Shown here: positions 1 to 10,300 of the stretch, piece after piece
Numbering within the stretch: the stretch's first letter is position 1
Layout of the letters: each line of letters begins with the position of its first letter
NCBI GenBank assembly: GCA_029207755.1
Contig: JARCOQ010000006.1
Coordinates: forward strand, 71,584,093-71,648,092
Direction of reading: 5' to 3'
Source: Chamaea fasciata
Taxonomy: Eukaryota; Chordata; Aves; Passeriformes; Sylviidae
DNA length: 64,000 nt
The notes under the pieces: generated by a model
Database searches by the model: none
Told to the model about the DNA's origin: nothing
Seen by the model: only the letters and a program-made list of their open reading frames with translations
Made by a program: the position numbers and the translations under genes

Positions 1-1295
1 GGGAAGTTTCGTGCAGAGCTCTGCTCAGGGAAGAGGCTGTCCACATTATTCTCTCCGCTGTTTGTGCCTGGTAATGGTATTTACATATGGGAGGTGAAAA
101 CCCAACCATTAGTAAGATTCTGTAGCTGTAGGGGTGTCAGCCTGATCTCCCCTGGCCAGGCTAAGTAAGCCAAGGACAGTTCTTATGTCACCAGCATCCA
201 TGGAAGTAGAGGGAATCCCTTCCTTTTTGCTTCCTTCCTCATGGAGGAAGCCCACCCTGCTCTGGCTTCTACTTCTGTATTTGCTTTGGCTCTGTGAAAG
301 CCATCCTTGCAGCAGAGGAGGGAGGATTAAGTCGCTCCCTTTGCCTCCACTGGGGGAGAGCAATTGTGACCCTTTTCGTTGCCAGAGGGAAGGAAATAGG
401 TTCAAATACTTCTCTGTTCCTTTCAGAATTGAGTTTAAATGGCCATCCATTACTTCTGGTGCCAATGTGTTTTCCACATCAAATACTGACATGGTTTCTA
501 CACTGGTGTGCTGTTGCCATGTAATTCTGGTGGCATTGCTGTTTAGGTAAAATATTATTATTTTTCTATAGCAACTGTTAGTTTCAGTAGAAATTCTGAT
601 TCCATTGTAATTATTCCTGACAGTAGTTGTAATAAATGTTTGGGATTGACGTGCCTGATTTTCATTTTCTTCCAGCAGCCGATGCTTTTAATCGCTCAGT
701 TTTTCTAATTTAAAAATGTTGACATAGATGGAGAATTGATTCTGAATTTCTATCTGGCACTCTTCTGGGTGGCTTACCTTCGCGAGGGGCATTGCTTTTA
801 CATCTCAATAGGAGAAAGAGGCTTGTTGCTATGAGGTGTGCATTCTCCAGTCTATCTCAAAATGGGAGACAGGACTCTCTGACATTCTACCCAGTTTCCA
901 ACAGAGACCCTCCTTTTCCCTAAGAGTCCAGCCCTTCCACGTGCTCTAATGGTCCTCAGCTGCACCCCAGGCCTGAGAGCAAGGGATCTGATAAACTGCC
1001 ACCTTACGCTGTACTCCTTAACACTTGCACACTGTTTCAACCCAGGCTGCCCTCACTCTGGGAAGTGTGGAGAGCCCTTGGCTCATCCTAAGCTCCATGC
1101 CCTGTTCCTGAAACGACTCCCCAGGCTGGGCAAATGCAGCTTTCTGCACAATTCCAAGTTAAGCTTTCCTTCATCCAACCAGGCCATGGCTTGCAATGCC
1201 TTGCTGTGCTTAGCCTAGAAGTGGCTTTGTTCAGAAAAGCCAATTTTGTGGATATGGAAAGCGGTTTCTTGGATGCACCTATGAAGCTGCAGAAA
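1..1295. other. Noncoding stretch, nothing recognised
   Basis: No repeat family, RNA gene or splice-bounded coding exon stands out. A 121-codon open frame at 185-550 (+) overlaps a 127-codon open frame on the other strand (109-492). Neither shows a domain, and neither is flanked by convincing splice or promoter signals, so both are treated as chance. Confidence 0.6.
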
Positions 1296-1363
1296 GAGGG
1301 TTGGAATTAGATACTTTTTAAGATCCCTCCCAACCCAAACCATTCTTAGATTCTCTGATTCTG
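1296..1363 (+). mobile_element. CR1 LINE 3'-end fragment (sense)
   Basis: The segment runs from a 'gggttggaattagata' core through 'agatccctcccaaccc' to a 'cattcttagattctctgattc' tail. This is the order of the avian CR1 3' end: a GGTTGGACTAGATGATC-like block, then GGTCCCTTCCAACCC, then an ATTCTATGATTC-type tail. Only the last ~70 bp is present, as expected for a 5'-truncated insertion, and it is well diverged. The family assignment is from memory of the consensus. Confidence 0.75.
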
Positions 1364-1508
1364 GAAGCTTTGCAAGGCAAACACTTGATGGAAGCAAACA
1401 GCAGTATATACATGCAGCTAAAGCTCAGCCAGCCCTATGGTCATGGAGGCAATCAAAGCAAAATTGTCTGTAGGCTAAATCAGAATGATTTGGAACAGAA
1501 ATTATACC

Positions 1509-1530
1509 TTTTTTTTTTTTTTTTTTTTTT
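1509..1530 (+). repeat. Poly(T) tract, 22 bases
   Basis: An uninterrupted run of T. No retroelement body is visible on its upstream side that would make it the tail of a minus-strand insertion, so it is listed as a simple repeat. Confidence 0.9.
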
Positions 1531-3600
1531 GTAGAAGTCCATAATATGGTTTCCTTTACTGTTTACGGAAAAGTGATGAATTTTCTGGGGACATAGAATT
1601 AAATGCATCTTTTTTGTTTATCTAAATGAAAACTTATAGTCAGAACTAATAGTAACTCATCAGCATTTTCTGTGCTCAGTATTGCCATGGGTTTGCAATA
1701 TATGGCCACATTTTCCTTAAAGTATCTCATTAAACTGCTGGGATAATTCCTGTACTGCAACCTTAAAAAACCCCATCTTTACTATTAGCATATTTTTATC
1801 CTGCTCATAGTGAACATCATAGCTGAACTCCAGAGCAGCTTGTGATTCCTGCATGGTGCTAAGTCTGATCATGGCCATTACAAAGAGTGATACAGCAGAT
1901 ATCACAGCCTCTAAACACCCATAAAGTTTTAATAAGACTTCCAGAACTTGATAGCGTGAGTTGACAGGGTGTTCAGGCTGAAAAGGATTTGTATGTGGGG
2001 ATGTGTGTGCGTGTGTGTGCAGAAGTGGTCAGTCACTGAAGCATCCTGCTCTGCTTAAACGTAACCCTTGGAATTTGATTTACTCTGGTAAAATGCAAGT
2101 TAGAGGAGCATTTCCCCAGTCTTGCAGAAGAGAGTGGTGTCAACAAGACATTAAGATACTCCTGCTTTCAATTCCGAGGCTTTCAGACATTAGGCATCTA
2201 TTATGAATCCAAAAAAAAAAAAAAATGGCCATGTTCTGGGGAAATGGCACAAAACCTAATAGACAGTCTTCAACTTCTGCACAGAGCAATGTCATTAGGA
2301 ACATCTAACCCAATTGAGCAGATCATAGTATCTGATTGCTAAGATTCAGGAGAAAACTCGGAGCCAAGAATTTTCTTCGTTAAATGCGACTTGGCAGTTC
2401 ACACTCCACCCCCAGCCCCTCCTTTAGAGCAGCATTTCCAAACGTAAGGCAGACAGTGCAGCTTGGTGGAGGGGAAAAGGTGCATGGGGAAAGTGCACAG
2501 ACAGGATGGGGCAAGCCAGGGAGCACCTGCAAACGTTGCCAGCTATTGAAACCTTACGAACGAGGAGATCCTGCTGTCCTTCCACAGGCTGAACATCTGT
2601 GGCAGGAGGATCATGTTTCAAACTACTGAAGAAATGGAGTGAAAATGAGTTACTTCTCTTTTTATCTTGCTCTCTGAGAGCATCCAAAGCTAGCAAAGGT
2701 AGAGTAACCTGCTACAGAGGGTAGGCAAGATTCTGCAGCATTTATTCACACGGAGGGAAGGAGGGAGGCTTCAAGCAATGTGAATGAGAGCCAGGGGAGT
2801 TAGTAAAAAACGACCTGGTAAATTCCCTGGGGAAAAGAGAAGAAGAGTGTGGGGTTTCATAGGTGTGTGTGGTTACAGCAGTGCAGTGCTTGTAGGAAGA
2901 GACTTCTTCACCTCTAAGCATTTTCCTTCCCAGCAGCAGTGACTTGGAGCCCGTGTGCCAGCATTAGGATAAAAACACTGGGCTGCTGCTGGACTCGGGT
3001 GCTGTAGGATCTGAAGAGCCCACAATGATTTCCTCAGTTTACCTCTTACTACCCCTAACAGTCCTTGCTTCCACTCTATAAACGATCATGCTGTTTAAAA
3101 AACAAAAAATGTTGCTGACACATGTTGTTTGCTATCAAACGGCTGGAAGAGAGCAGATCTGTAGGTTTTGGCTCCCTCACAGTACAGTCACTCTTACTTT
3201 AGTGCATATTTAAGGATCTCCATGGAAAGCTTCTACCGTGTCATTTTAGTACAGTAGTTCTGCTGAACTTTGCTAGATGGTAGCAAACAAAAGCAAAGGA
3301 TGTGGAGTAGACCATAGAAGCAACTGTATCCTCTTTCTCCCTCACACAACTTCCCATGCTCTCCCTTCTGTGGCCTTTCATATATTTAGGCAGACAGCTG
3401 TTTCCCTCGGAAACAACATCCCTTTACATCAGGGGCACTTGCATGCAAACGTGGCAAAGACTATCTCAAACTTCCAAATAATCCTTGGAATGCCAGGCTC
3501 TAGGCAGCTTTCGGAAGCACTCACTATGCATAGGTTCCAGGCAGATCATTTGACACACTCTGGATATTTATACCTGCTCTGAGCATAGGCGCTGTCTGTG
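1531..3600. other. Noncoding stretch with small simple repeats
   Basis: Holds a GT-rich run at 2001-2020 and an (A)15 run at 2211-2225. A minus-strand segment at 1741-1860 translates to a peptide that faintly resembles the first strands of a C2 domain (LEFSYDVHYEQDKNMLIV), but no good splice sites bound it. Nothing else is recognised. Confidence 0.55.
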
Positions 3601-3606
3601 TGGCTG

Positions 3607-3729
3607 TATAAATACATGCCCAGAAGTAGAGGTTGAGAAGCTGAACAATAGCTTACCTAGAGATGAATTTCTCTTCCTAGCGTGCAGCAGAGAGACATCT
3701 GCTTTTCAAAGCTCTTCACAGGGCTCCAG
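3607..3729 (+). promoter_or_regulatory. Candidate TATA promoter and short first exon
   Basis: A TATAAATA box lies at 3607-3614. A splice-donor match (CTCCAG|GTAAAC) ends a potential exon at 3729, so a transcript starting about 25-30 bp after the box would have a first exon of roughly 90 bp. The box sits about 290 bp upstream of a CpG-rich block, a layout seen at regulated developmental or tissue-specific promoters. No start codon or protein is proposed. The box alone is weak evidence, since such 8-mers occur by chance in 64 kb. Confidence 0.3.
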
Positions 3730-4365
3730 GTAAACTAGGGAGAGTTTTCAGTCGGCAGCAGCTGTCTGAGCGGCATCGCAGGAAGGCTCCGCTTGCTCCA
3801 GCCCCAGTCCCTGAACTCTACCGGCACAGTCACATCTCATTTATACCCAGCCTGTCCTTTTCAGAGCGAGCAGCCAGCTGGAATGATCCAAACCTCTGCT
3901 CAGCGCACCGTTCAAAACGCAGCTTCCTTCTCGGACACGGGGATTACGCCGGGGAGCCGCCGGGCTCCGGCGGAGAGGCTGCGAGAACTCTGGAATCAGC
4001 CGAGGAGCAGCTGCTCGCGGTCCTGCCGCCGGCGCCGAGCTCCCGTGCGCCGGAGTCAGCCTCCGTCTCCCGCGGATCTCCAGGAGTAGCGAGGCGGCTT
4101 CGCAGGGCTGCGATTGGCAGCAGCGGCCGATTCCTGCCGCTAATCAACCCGCAGACTTTCAAGGACTCGGAGCTGCTCTGATGTCATTCCGGCCGAGGGG
4201 GGGGATGCTTGGCGAGGACGCCGCGGCGGCGGCCAACTCGGAGATGAGCTGCTTTCCTCTCCCACCGCCCTGATGGATTCCGTGCTCCGCGAGGATTTGC
4301 ATAATCTGTCATTGTGCGGCTGGACCACCTCCCCTCCTGCCCGCCCAAAATGCGGGAGGGAAGTG
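3657..4365 (-). promoter_or_regulatory. CpG-rich block with minus-strand splice donor
   Basis: From about 3895 to 4365 the sequence is GC-rich and CpG-dense, in sharp contrast with its surroundings. On the minus strand it leads into a donor match (CTAG|GTAAGC) whose exon would end at 3657. This could be the first exon of a minus-strand transcript, or one side of a divergent promoter with the plus-strand TATA box at 3607. An octamer motif ATTTGCAT sits inside the block at 4295-4302. Open frames of up to 118 codons on either strand here are expected from the high GC content and are not called as genes. Confidence 0.5.
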
Positions 4366-6603
4366 CCGCTTCCAGCTCCCGGTTTTACACCTGGAGTCTG
4401 CAGCGGAAAGCCTAGGGGAAAGGAAAAGTTGGAAGAGTCATTTTTTCTGACAGGAGGATGCTTGTGCCCCCAGTGCCCCCCCCATCCACCCCTCACCGTC
4501 TCCAGATGCTAACAGAGGCTTAGTAAAATCCCAGCACTGGAAGACTTTTTGGTTCCTACTCTTGTTAGGTCACCCTAAGATAAGATCACCTGGTACAAGA
4601 AAAGGTGGGTTCTAGTGCATGACCAAAATCAAGAAGGGGCCGTTCAGAGAGTTTGCTACAAATGATCTCCCTGGCACCAGCAAATGTTCGGAGCTCAGAG
4701 GTGAAAAGTATTTTCTTGCTGCATGTGACACAAGTTCCACCTATTTGTTGCATAAGTTCTTATTAAAATCCTTTCTTTCATCCAGCTAGAGACGAAACCT
4801 ACCTCCACAGCCAAGAAACATGATTGCTATGTGACTTCAAATTATATTACAGAGGCAAAACTAAACACTTGCTATATTAAAAGAATTAGATTTTATTCCA
4901 ATCTAATTTTCAATTTTTGCCAGCTTGACATCTTTCACTCCAAAACTGTTCTTTGTACAATACACCTTGGAATTGAAATTCAGCCAATTCTGTGCAGCAA
5001 ATGTGAGGAGAAAATAGTTTTGTTCAAGGAGACTGGGACAAACCCATTCTGAGATGATGAATGACGCTGTAAACTCAGATTTGAATCATAGGAGGGTCAG
5101 CTCAACCTTTCGTGTTTCCAAAACAGTGTAAATAAATGGTGTTCCATGCAGTTCACCATTTACATCCTTCAGCTGGGACCTTCTACAGGAAGAGCTGTTT
5201 GCTCTCTTTGAACACCCAAGTTTTAAAGATGGTAGAGATTCTGAACTGGGGACTAATTGATTCCTTCTGGCTAAATTAGAAACCGAGGGAAAATTAAAAT
5301 TCAAACTGTCTGAGTAATTTCCTGCAATTTCTAATTACAAAGCACTTGCAGGGAGATCTTTTAAAAATTCCTTGCACCTATGGCCCAGCTCTGGATTTGG
5401 GATTTGTTTTCCAAAGACTGTTGTGAATGTTGGGCACGGGGATCTCATTGAAACTGGTGGTGTACCCTGCGTGAACATCAGAGCTTCGGTCAGGCTGTAA
5501 ACTAAAATAGCCAAATTGAGTTAGAGACTCTCTTCCCAACACAAGGAATCTTCTGGGGCGGTTTGTCCAAAAACTGCCCGAGCTTCCTATCGCTAATCTG
5601 ATGGTGTGAAAAGAAAAAGTCCAGTTGTTTGTTGCTCTTTGTACTGTTATCCTTGGCTCCTGGCTGCACTTGGAGCACTGGAGAGGCGTCTGTGAGCAGG
5701 AGGGTTTGGCTGTGGGACAGCTGTGCTGCTCCAGATGTGGTGGGAGCAGCACTCTGCCCCTTGGAAGCCACCACCACAGATGTTCCCGGGCGGGCCAGTG
5801 GCCAAGTGGTTGCACAAACTGTTGAGAGTGTGTTTTAATTCAGACGCTAAAGTCATTCTTTGAACTGAAATCCTTGGCTTAAGCCCTACCGTGCTGGGTG
5901 AATTCAGCATGAAGGAAGAGGGCTGTGGATTCACGCTGCCTCCGGAGCTGTTTGCTCTGCTGGTGATTCATTTTAAGTGCTGGATCAGGAGAATGACTGT
6001 GCCAGGGTCTGCCCTCATGAGAAACGTGTGGGAATCTGTTGGCAGAATTGCTCCAACTCTGTGTCACAGAAAGAGCACACCAACTCTTGGGAGAAAAGAG
6101 TACAGTTTGAATTTTCACTTCCCTCTCCTTTGGGTAGTAGACAGATTTGAACTTTTCCAGCTCGGTCACAAATGCAGTCGAGTTACCTAAAATGTCCTTC
6201 TGATCATGATATAATTCTCAAGCTCTGCTTAAGGGAGAAACAGACAAGAAAGAAAAAAGGACAGCAAGAAGCAGAAATTAAGTGTGGATGGAGAGACGCA
6301 GGGAAATAAGATAAATTCTAGTAATAAAATACTGTATTAATGAGACAGTGCACTTATGCTGAGATCCTTGCCACAGGATGAATGTTTTTCTGGCTCTTAA
6401 CCTGCAGCACACATTTTGCATTAGGTGGTGTACATTATTCTGTACCTGTTAATCCTCGTGTGTTTTATTTCCTCCCTGTAGAGACGGGCAATCACAACAG
6501 CTTATCCTACTTGTTTTGGTAGTGCAAAAAAGTATAGATGAAACCTGCCTTTGCTTCACCCAAAAAAGTTTTCTGAAAAATGTGACTTTCTGGGTATGGA
6601 ACT
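4366..6603. other. Noncoding stretch, nothing recognised
   Basis: No known repeat or RNA gene is visible. Overlapping minus-strand open frames at 5378-5934 (up to 145 codons) lie in a locally GC-richer patch around 5640-5800. They show no domain and occupy competing frames, so they are taken as chance. Confidence 0.55.
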
Positions 6604-6690
6604 GTGAGTTTGATGGTGGTTGGGTGTTGTGGGTTTTGGTGGGGTTTTTTTTTTGGTGGTTGTTTGTTGCTGTGCTTTGTTGATTTGGTG
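6604..6690 (+). repeat. T/G-rich low-complexity tract
   Basis: About 87 bases made almost wholly of T and G on the plus strand, with a T9 run. Read on the minus strand it is A/C-rich, like the tracts at 40.3, 53.9 and 63.2 kb. It may be a decayed simple repeat or the remains of a retroelement tail. Confidence 0.65.
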
Positions 6691-6829
6691 AAAGTAAGTG
6701 TCGTCGTGTTCTGTCCAAATCTTCTTGCAGCTCACGCACCTATCACTGCAATGTCTGTACACATTTTTGAAGTGTTCATCTTCACCTCACTAGATATGGA
6801 AAACTCAGTTCCTGCAGTTCTGTGGTTAG

Positions 6830-6942
6830 AAACATAGAATCCTGGAATCATTTACGTTGGAATAGACCTTTAAGATTATGGAGCCCAACTACCAACCTAG
6901 CACTGCCAAGCCTACCACTGAATCGTGTTCCTAAATATGATG
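6830..6942 (-). mobile_element. CR1 LINE 3'-end fragment (antisense)
   Basis: Read on the plus strand the segment begins 'aacatagaatcctggaatca', followed by a 'gttggaatagacctttaaga' block. It continues with an 'acctagcactgccaagcc' block and 'ccactgaatcgtgttcct'. This is the antisense form of a common avian CR1 3' region (tail, GACCTTTAAGATCA block, CAGCACTGCCAAG block). The insertion is therefore on the minus strand and 5'-truncated. Confidence 0.82.
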
Positions 6943-7275
6943 CAGAGTAAGCAATTCCGCTCAGAAATGAGTGTGCAAACACATGGTATCTCCCTGGTTC
7001 ACTCTTCCTGACTATCTGAAAACTTTCACTGGAGTGTCAGGATCAATGTTCCGTTGCTCCTATGTTGAGTTTCTGTTGCCTGGCTGCTCCCAGTCTCCCC
7101 ACCTGTTATTTCAGTGCTCTGATGACACTGGAATAGGCAGTAGCTCTTCCTCCTCTCAAAAACCCTCTCACACCACCAAGGCTGCAATACATAGAACCTT
7201 TTCTTTCAGCTAAAGACACGTTTATGGTCTTTACCAAAAGAAAGGCAGCTTTTGACACTGAAGTTCATAATGAGT

Positions 7276-7331
7276 AAAAGAGAACCAAAAAATGACTATT
7301 CCTAAAAGAGAACCAAAAAATGACTATTCCT
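7276..7331 (+). repeat. Perfect 28-bp tandem duplication
   Basis: A unit starting 'aaaagagaaccaaaaaatga' at 7276-7303 is repeated without change at 7304-7331. Identity over both copies implies a recent event or a polymorphic minisatellite seed. Confidence 0.95.
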
Positions 7332-10300
7332 GCAAGAACCAGGTTTTCTTGAGCTGTGGAGACTCCTTATGAACCTCCCTGTAATTAAACAGCAGTGTGT
7401 CTTATTAGAAACACAGAGCAGTTCCTCAGATGGTGTAAATTGTCAAAACATCCATTGATTTCAGAGGAACTATGACAACTTATAAGAGTTATAGATTAGT
7501 CTCAATTCTCCAGCAGCAACTTGAGATATGCAGAACTTAATTATACTCACATCAAAAGTGCAAGAAACATAAAGGCATACAGGAATGTGGTTTGGGTTTC
7601 TTTGAGCATTCATATATTTCATTAAGAAAACTATTTTGTTTTCTTGATGTCTCAATAAGTTGTTAAGAGTTTTTCATCTGAATATTTTGGCTCTGGCTCA
7701 TAATGTGTTAGAGATTTTGCAGAATCAGAAATGTCGGGATGAAATGTGGATACACTTGGAGCTGAGTTTCATGCATTAGAACTCAGTTAAGGCATTCATG
7801 TCTTCTACTGGCAGTGCCTGCCTTGTTGTGGGTTATTCTTGTTTCCCAGATGTCAGGGGAGAATATGCTGCTAGTGGTCCACTTAAACATGAAGTGCTGA
7901 TTTGCAACAACATCAACAGCAAACGTGCTGCTCAGTCCTCAAGTAAAATTAAAAAATGTGAAAAATAGCTAGATTCTCTGGCGGCTGACTTTCTCCAGCT
8001 ATACAATGTCTTTTCCAGCTTCTATTATCCCTTCTTTATGTCTGGACACACTTGTACAGATGATAAAGGCAGTTCCAGTTCTGTAATGACCTTTATCTTA
8101 TACTTTTATTCCTCTGTAAGATAACTTTGATATCCTAGTGTGGCTTTATTCCTCTATGGCTTTGGATGTATTAGTTTCAGGGAGTGTGCTGATAGAAACT
8201 GATGTGGAAATATCTGTTAAACCAACATACATCCATTTACATCTAGCATTAGAGCTGCTCCACATATCTCTAATTACATTACTGTTTTATGTCTTAAGTG
8301 CTTACTCAACTATGAAAATATAAATTGCAGTGTTTTAAGTACTCTTATTGAGATACCATCAAAGCAAAAAAAAAAAAAAGAAAAAAGGATTTGTGCTTAA
8401 TGCACAGCCTGATCTTTGTTACCACTTCCTGTGCAACACTGAGGAAAGGGTTCATGATGTGTGAGAGAGACTGATGTCTTTGTGTATCCATAAAGCCTTT
8501 TGGGCTCTGTCCCACAGTTTTCCTAACAGAATCCTTCCCAGGTTCTGCTTTGGCAGAAGTAACAGACAGCTCCTGGGAAGTCAAAGGGGGTAGGACTGGA
8601 GCTTAGAGAGGGAAGAGTTCTTCCCAAGCCACACTTCAATGCAGCAGGAGAGACTAAAGCAGCGAGGAGATTTAAGCTCTGCTCAGCCCCCTTGTGATTT
8701 GATCTTTGCACCTGCAACATGGGACACTGTGTAAGAGCTGTGTCCCCTTCAGTCTGTTTTCATGATGACTCTTCTTGTGACCTCCCTGCTGATAAGCAAG
8801 TCAGTCTAGTTCTGTAAATCCTTGCAAAAACAAGAGTAAAAGCAGGTGCAGGTCCCATTCATCTGACTGCCTCACCCAGAAAAGCTGGCTGCTGTCCCTC
8901 CTGCAATGCAAATTGTCACAAATCCAGACCTAGGAACTTTGGTTGTGCCCCCATTTCCCCTTTCTGTGAAAGCCTAGAGAATCATTTCCTGTGTGACTCA
9001 CAAAGACTGTGTTTCATCAGAGACCACCACAGGCTTTCCCTGTCCCCCAGTACTGCAGACACAGAAGTGCTCTCACCCCCTTGGGCATCTGCTTCCAGCC
9101 CGAGTTCAGGCTGGGCGAGGGACTGATGTGACTGGTAACGCATTTTGCACAGCACTGCTTTACAGCACCTGCAAGGGGCTCCTCTCCTTGCAGGGCTGGG
9201 CAGTGCTCTGCTGTTCCCCACATGCATTTAAACAGAGCCATTCACCAGCTCCTGATGGTCTCCAGCCAAGCCACCACCAAAATGCTGACTGATGATTTCC
9301 GTGAATTGGAGCAATTATCTCTGTGTGACACCAGCATTCTGCTGTCGTGTCAGCTGCTTGTCTGAGCTGGAGCAGGGCTGCTATGATGGGCAGGGGAATG
9401 GGGGCTTCTAATAAAGAGCAATGCAGGCCAGCTGCTGGCAAAGCAATCATCATAAAGAGTGTCATCCATAAAATGAAGTGATAGCTTACAAATCTTGAAC
9501 CCAAGCATTTCTTCTTTGATTATTAAAAACAAAGGGGCTTGAACTCTCAGTTTGATGTATTAAGTGATTTTTTTTTAAAGAAACTTTGAGTTAGTCAAAA
9601 TGGAATGATTCATAAAGTAGCTTAATTAGACCAGAGCTCCAGTGGGAGTCCCCTTTAACATGTCTACAGAGACTCTTTTAATACTCTAATCCACTTCTGA
9701 ATAAAAGGTGAAACCAGGAATGGTTGTTTCAAAGGAGGAAGTACAAAGAAGATTTAGCTTTCTCTTTTTGCTCTTCTGTCCTTGCAATCTAGATACCAAG
9801 CTTCCATTGCATTCTAAGGATGACTTTTTTCTAGGTTAGCTAGCGCAAGCAGAGCTTTTTATATACCATAATTTAAAACTTAAAAAACCCTCAAAGTGAA
9901 AAATCCGTTACTAACGCACTCCCAAACTGGTATTCTAGAATTACTGTAATAAATGGATCCTGTTGTACAGAGTTTTGTTTCACCTCCTAGCAATTTTTTA
10001 AAAAAAAAAATTTAGGTCATCCGATTATAATTTGTTTTCCGCTTTATCTGGTGCTATAGGAGGCGGCCTCATGCTAATGCTCCACTAGGGTGGGAAATCC
10101 TGAAATGGGAAATGGAAGTATGCCCTAAGGTCTATTTTTAGACTGATGTGACTAGGCTGTGCTTCAAAATAAAATTAAAAAAACCCCACACAGACCTGGG
10201 TTCAGCAAAAGGGAGGCTAAAGACTTGAAAATGCTGTAGTCTGACAAGGGAAATCAAGATCATGATGTTATACTTACTTTGAACTGGCCTCCTTTAAAGA

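Noticed and set aside
5378..5815. 145-codon minus-strand open frame
   Set aside because: Trp/Pro/His-heavy start, no domain, and competing overlapping frames on both strands.
9160..9504. 114-codon minus-strand frame starting with a signal-peptide-like segment
   Set aside because: A hydrophobic start alone is weak evidence. The rest is Trp/Cys-rich without domain features, and overlapping frames exist.
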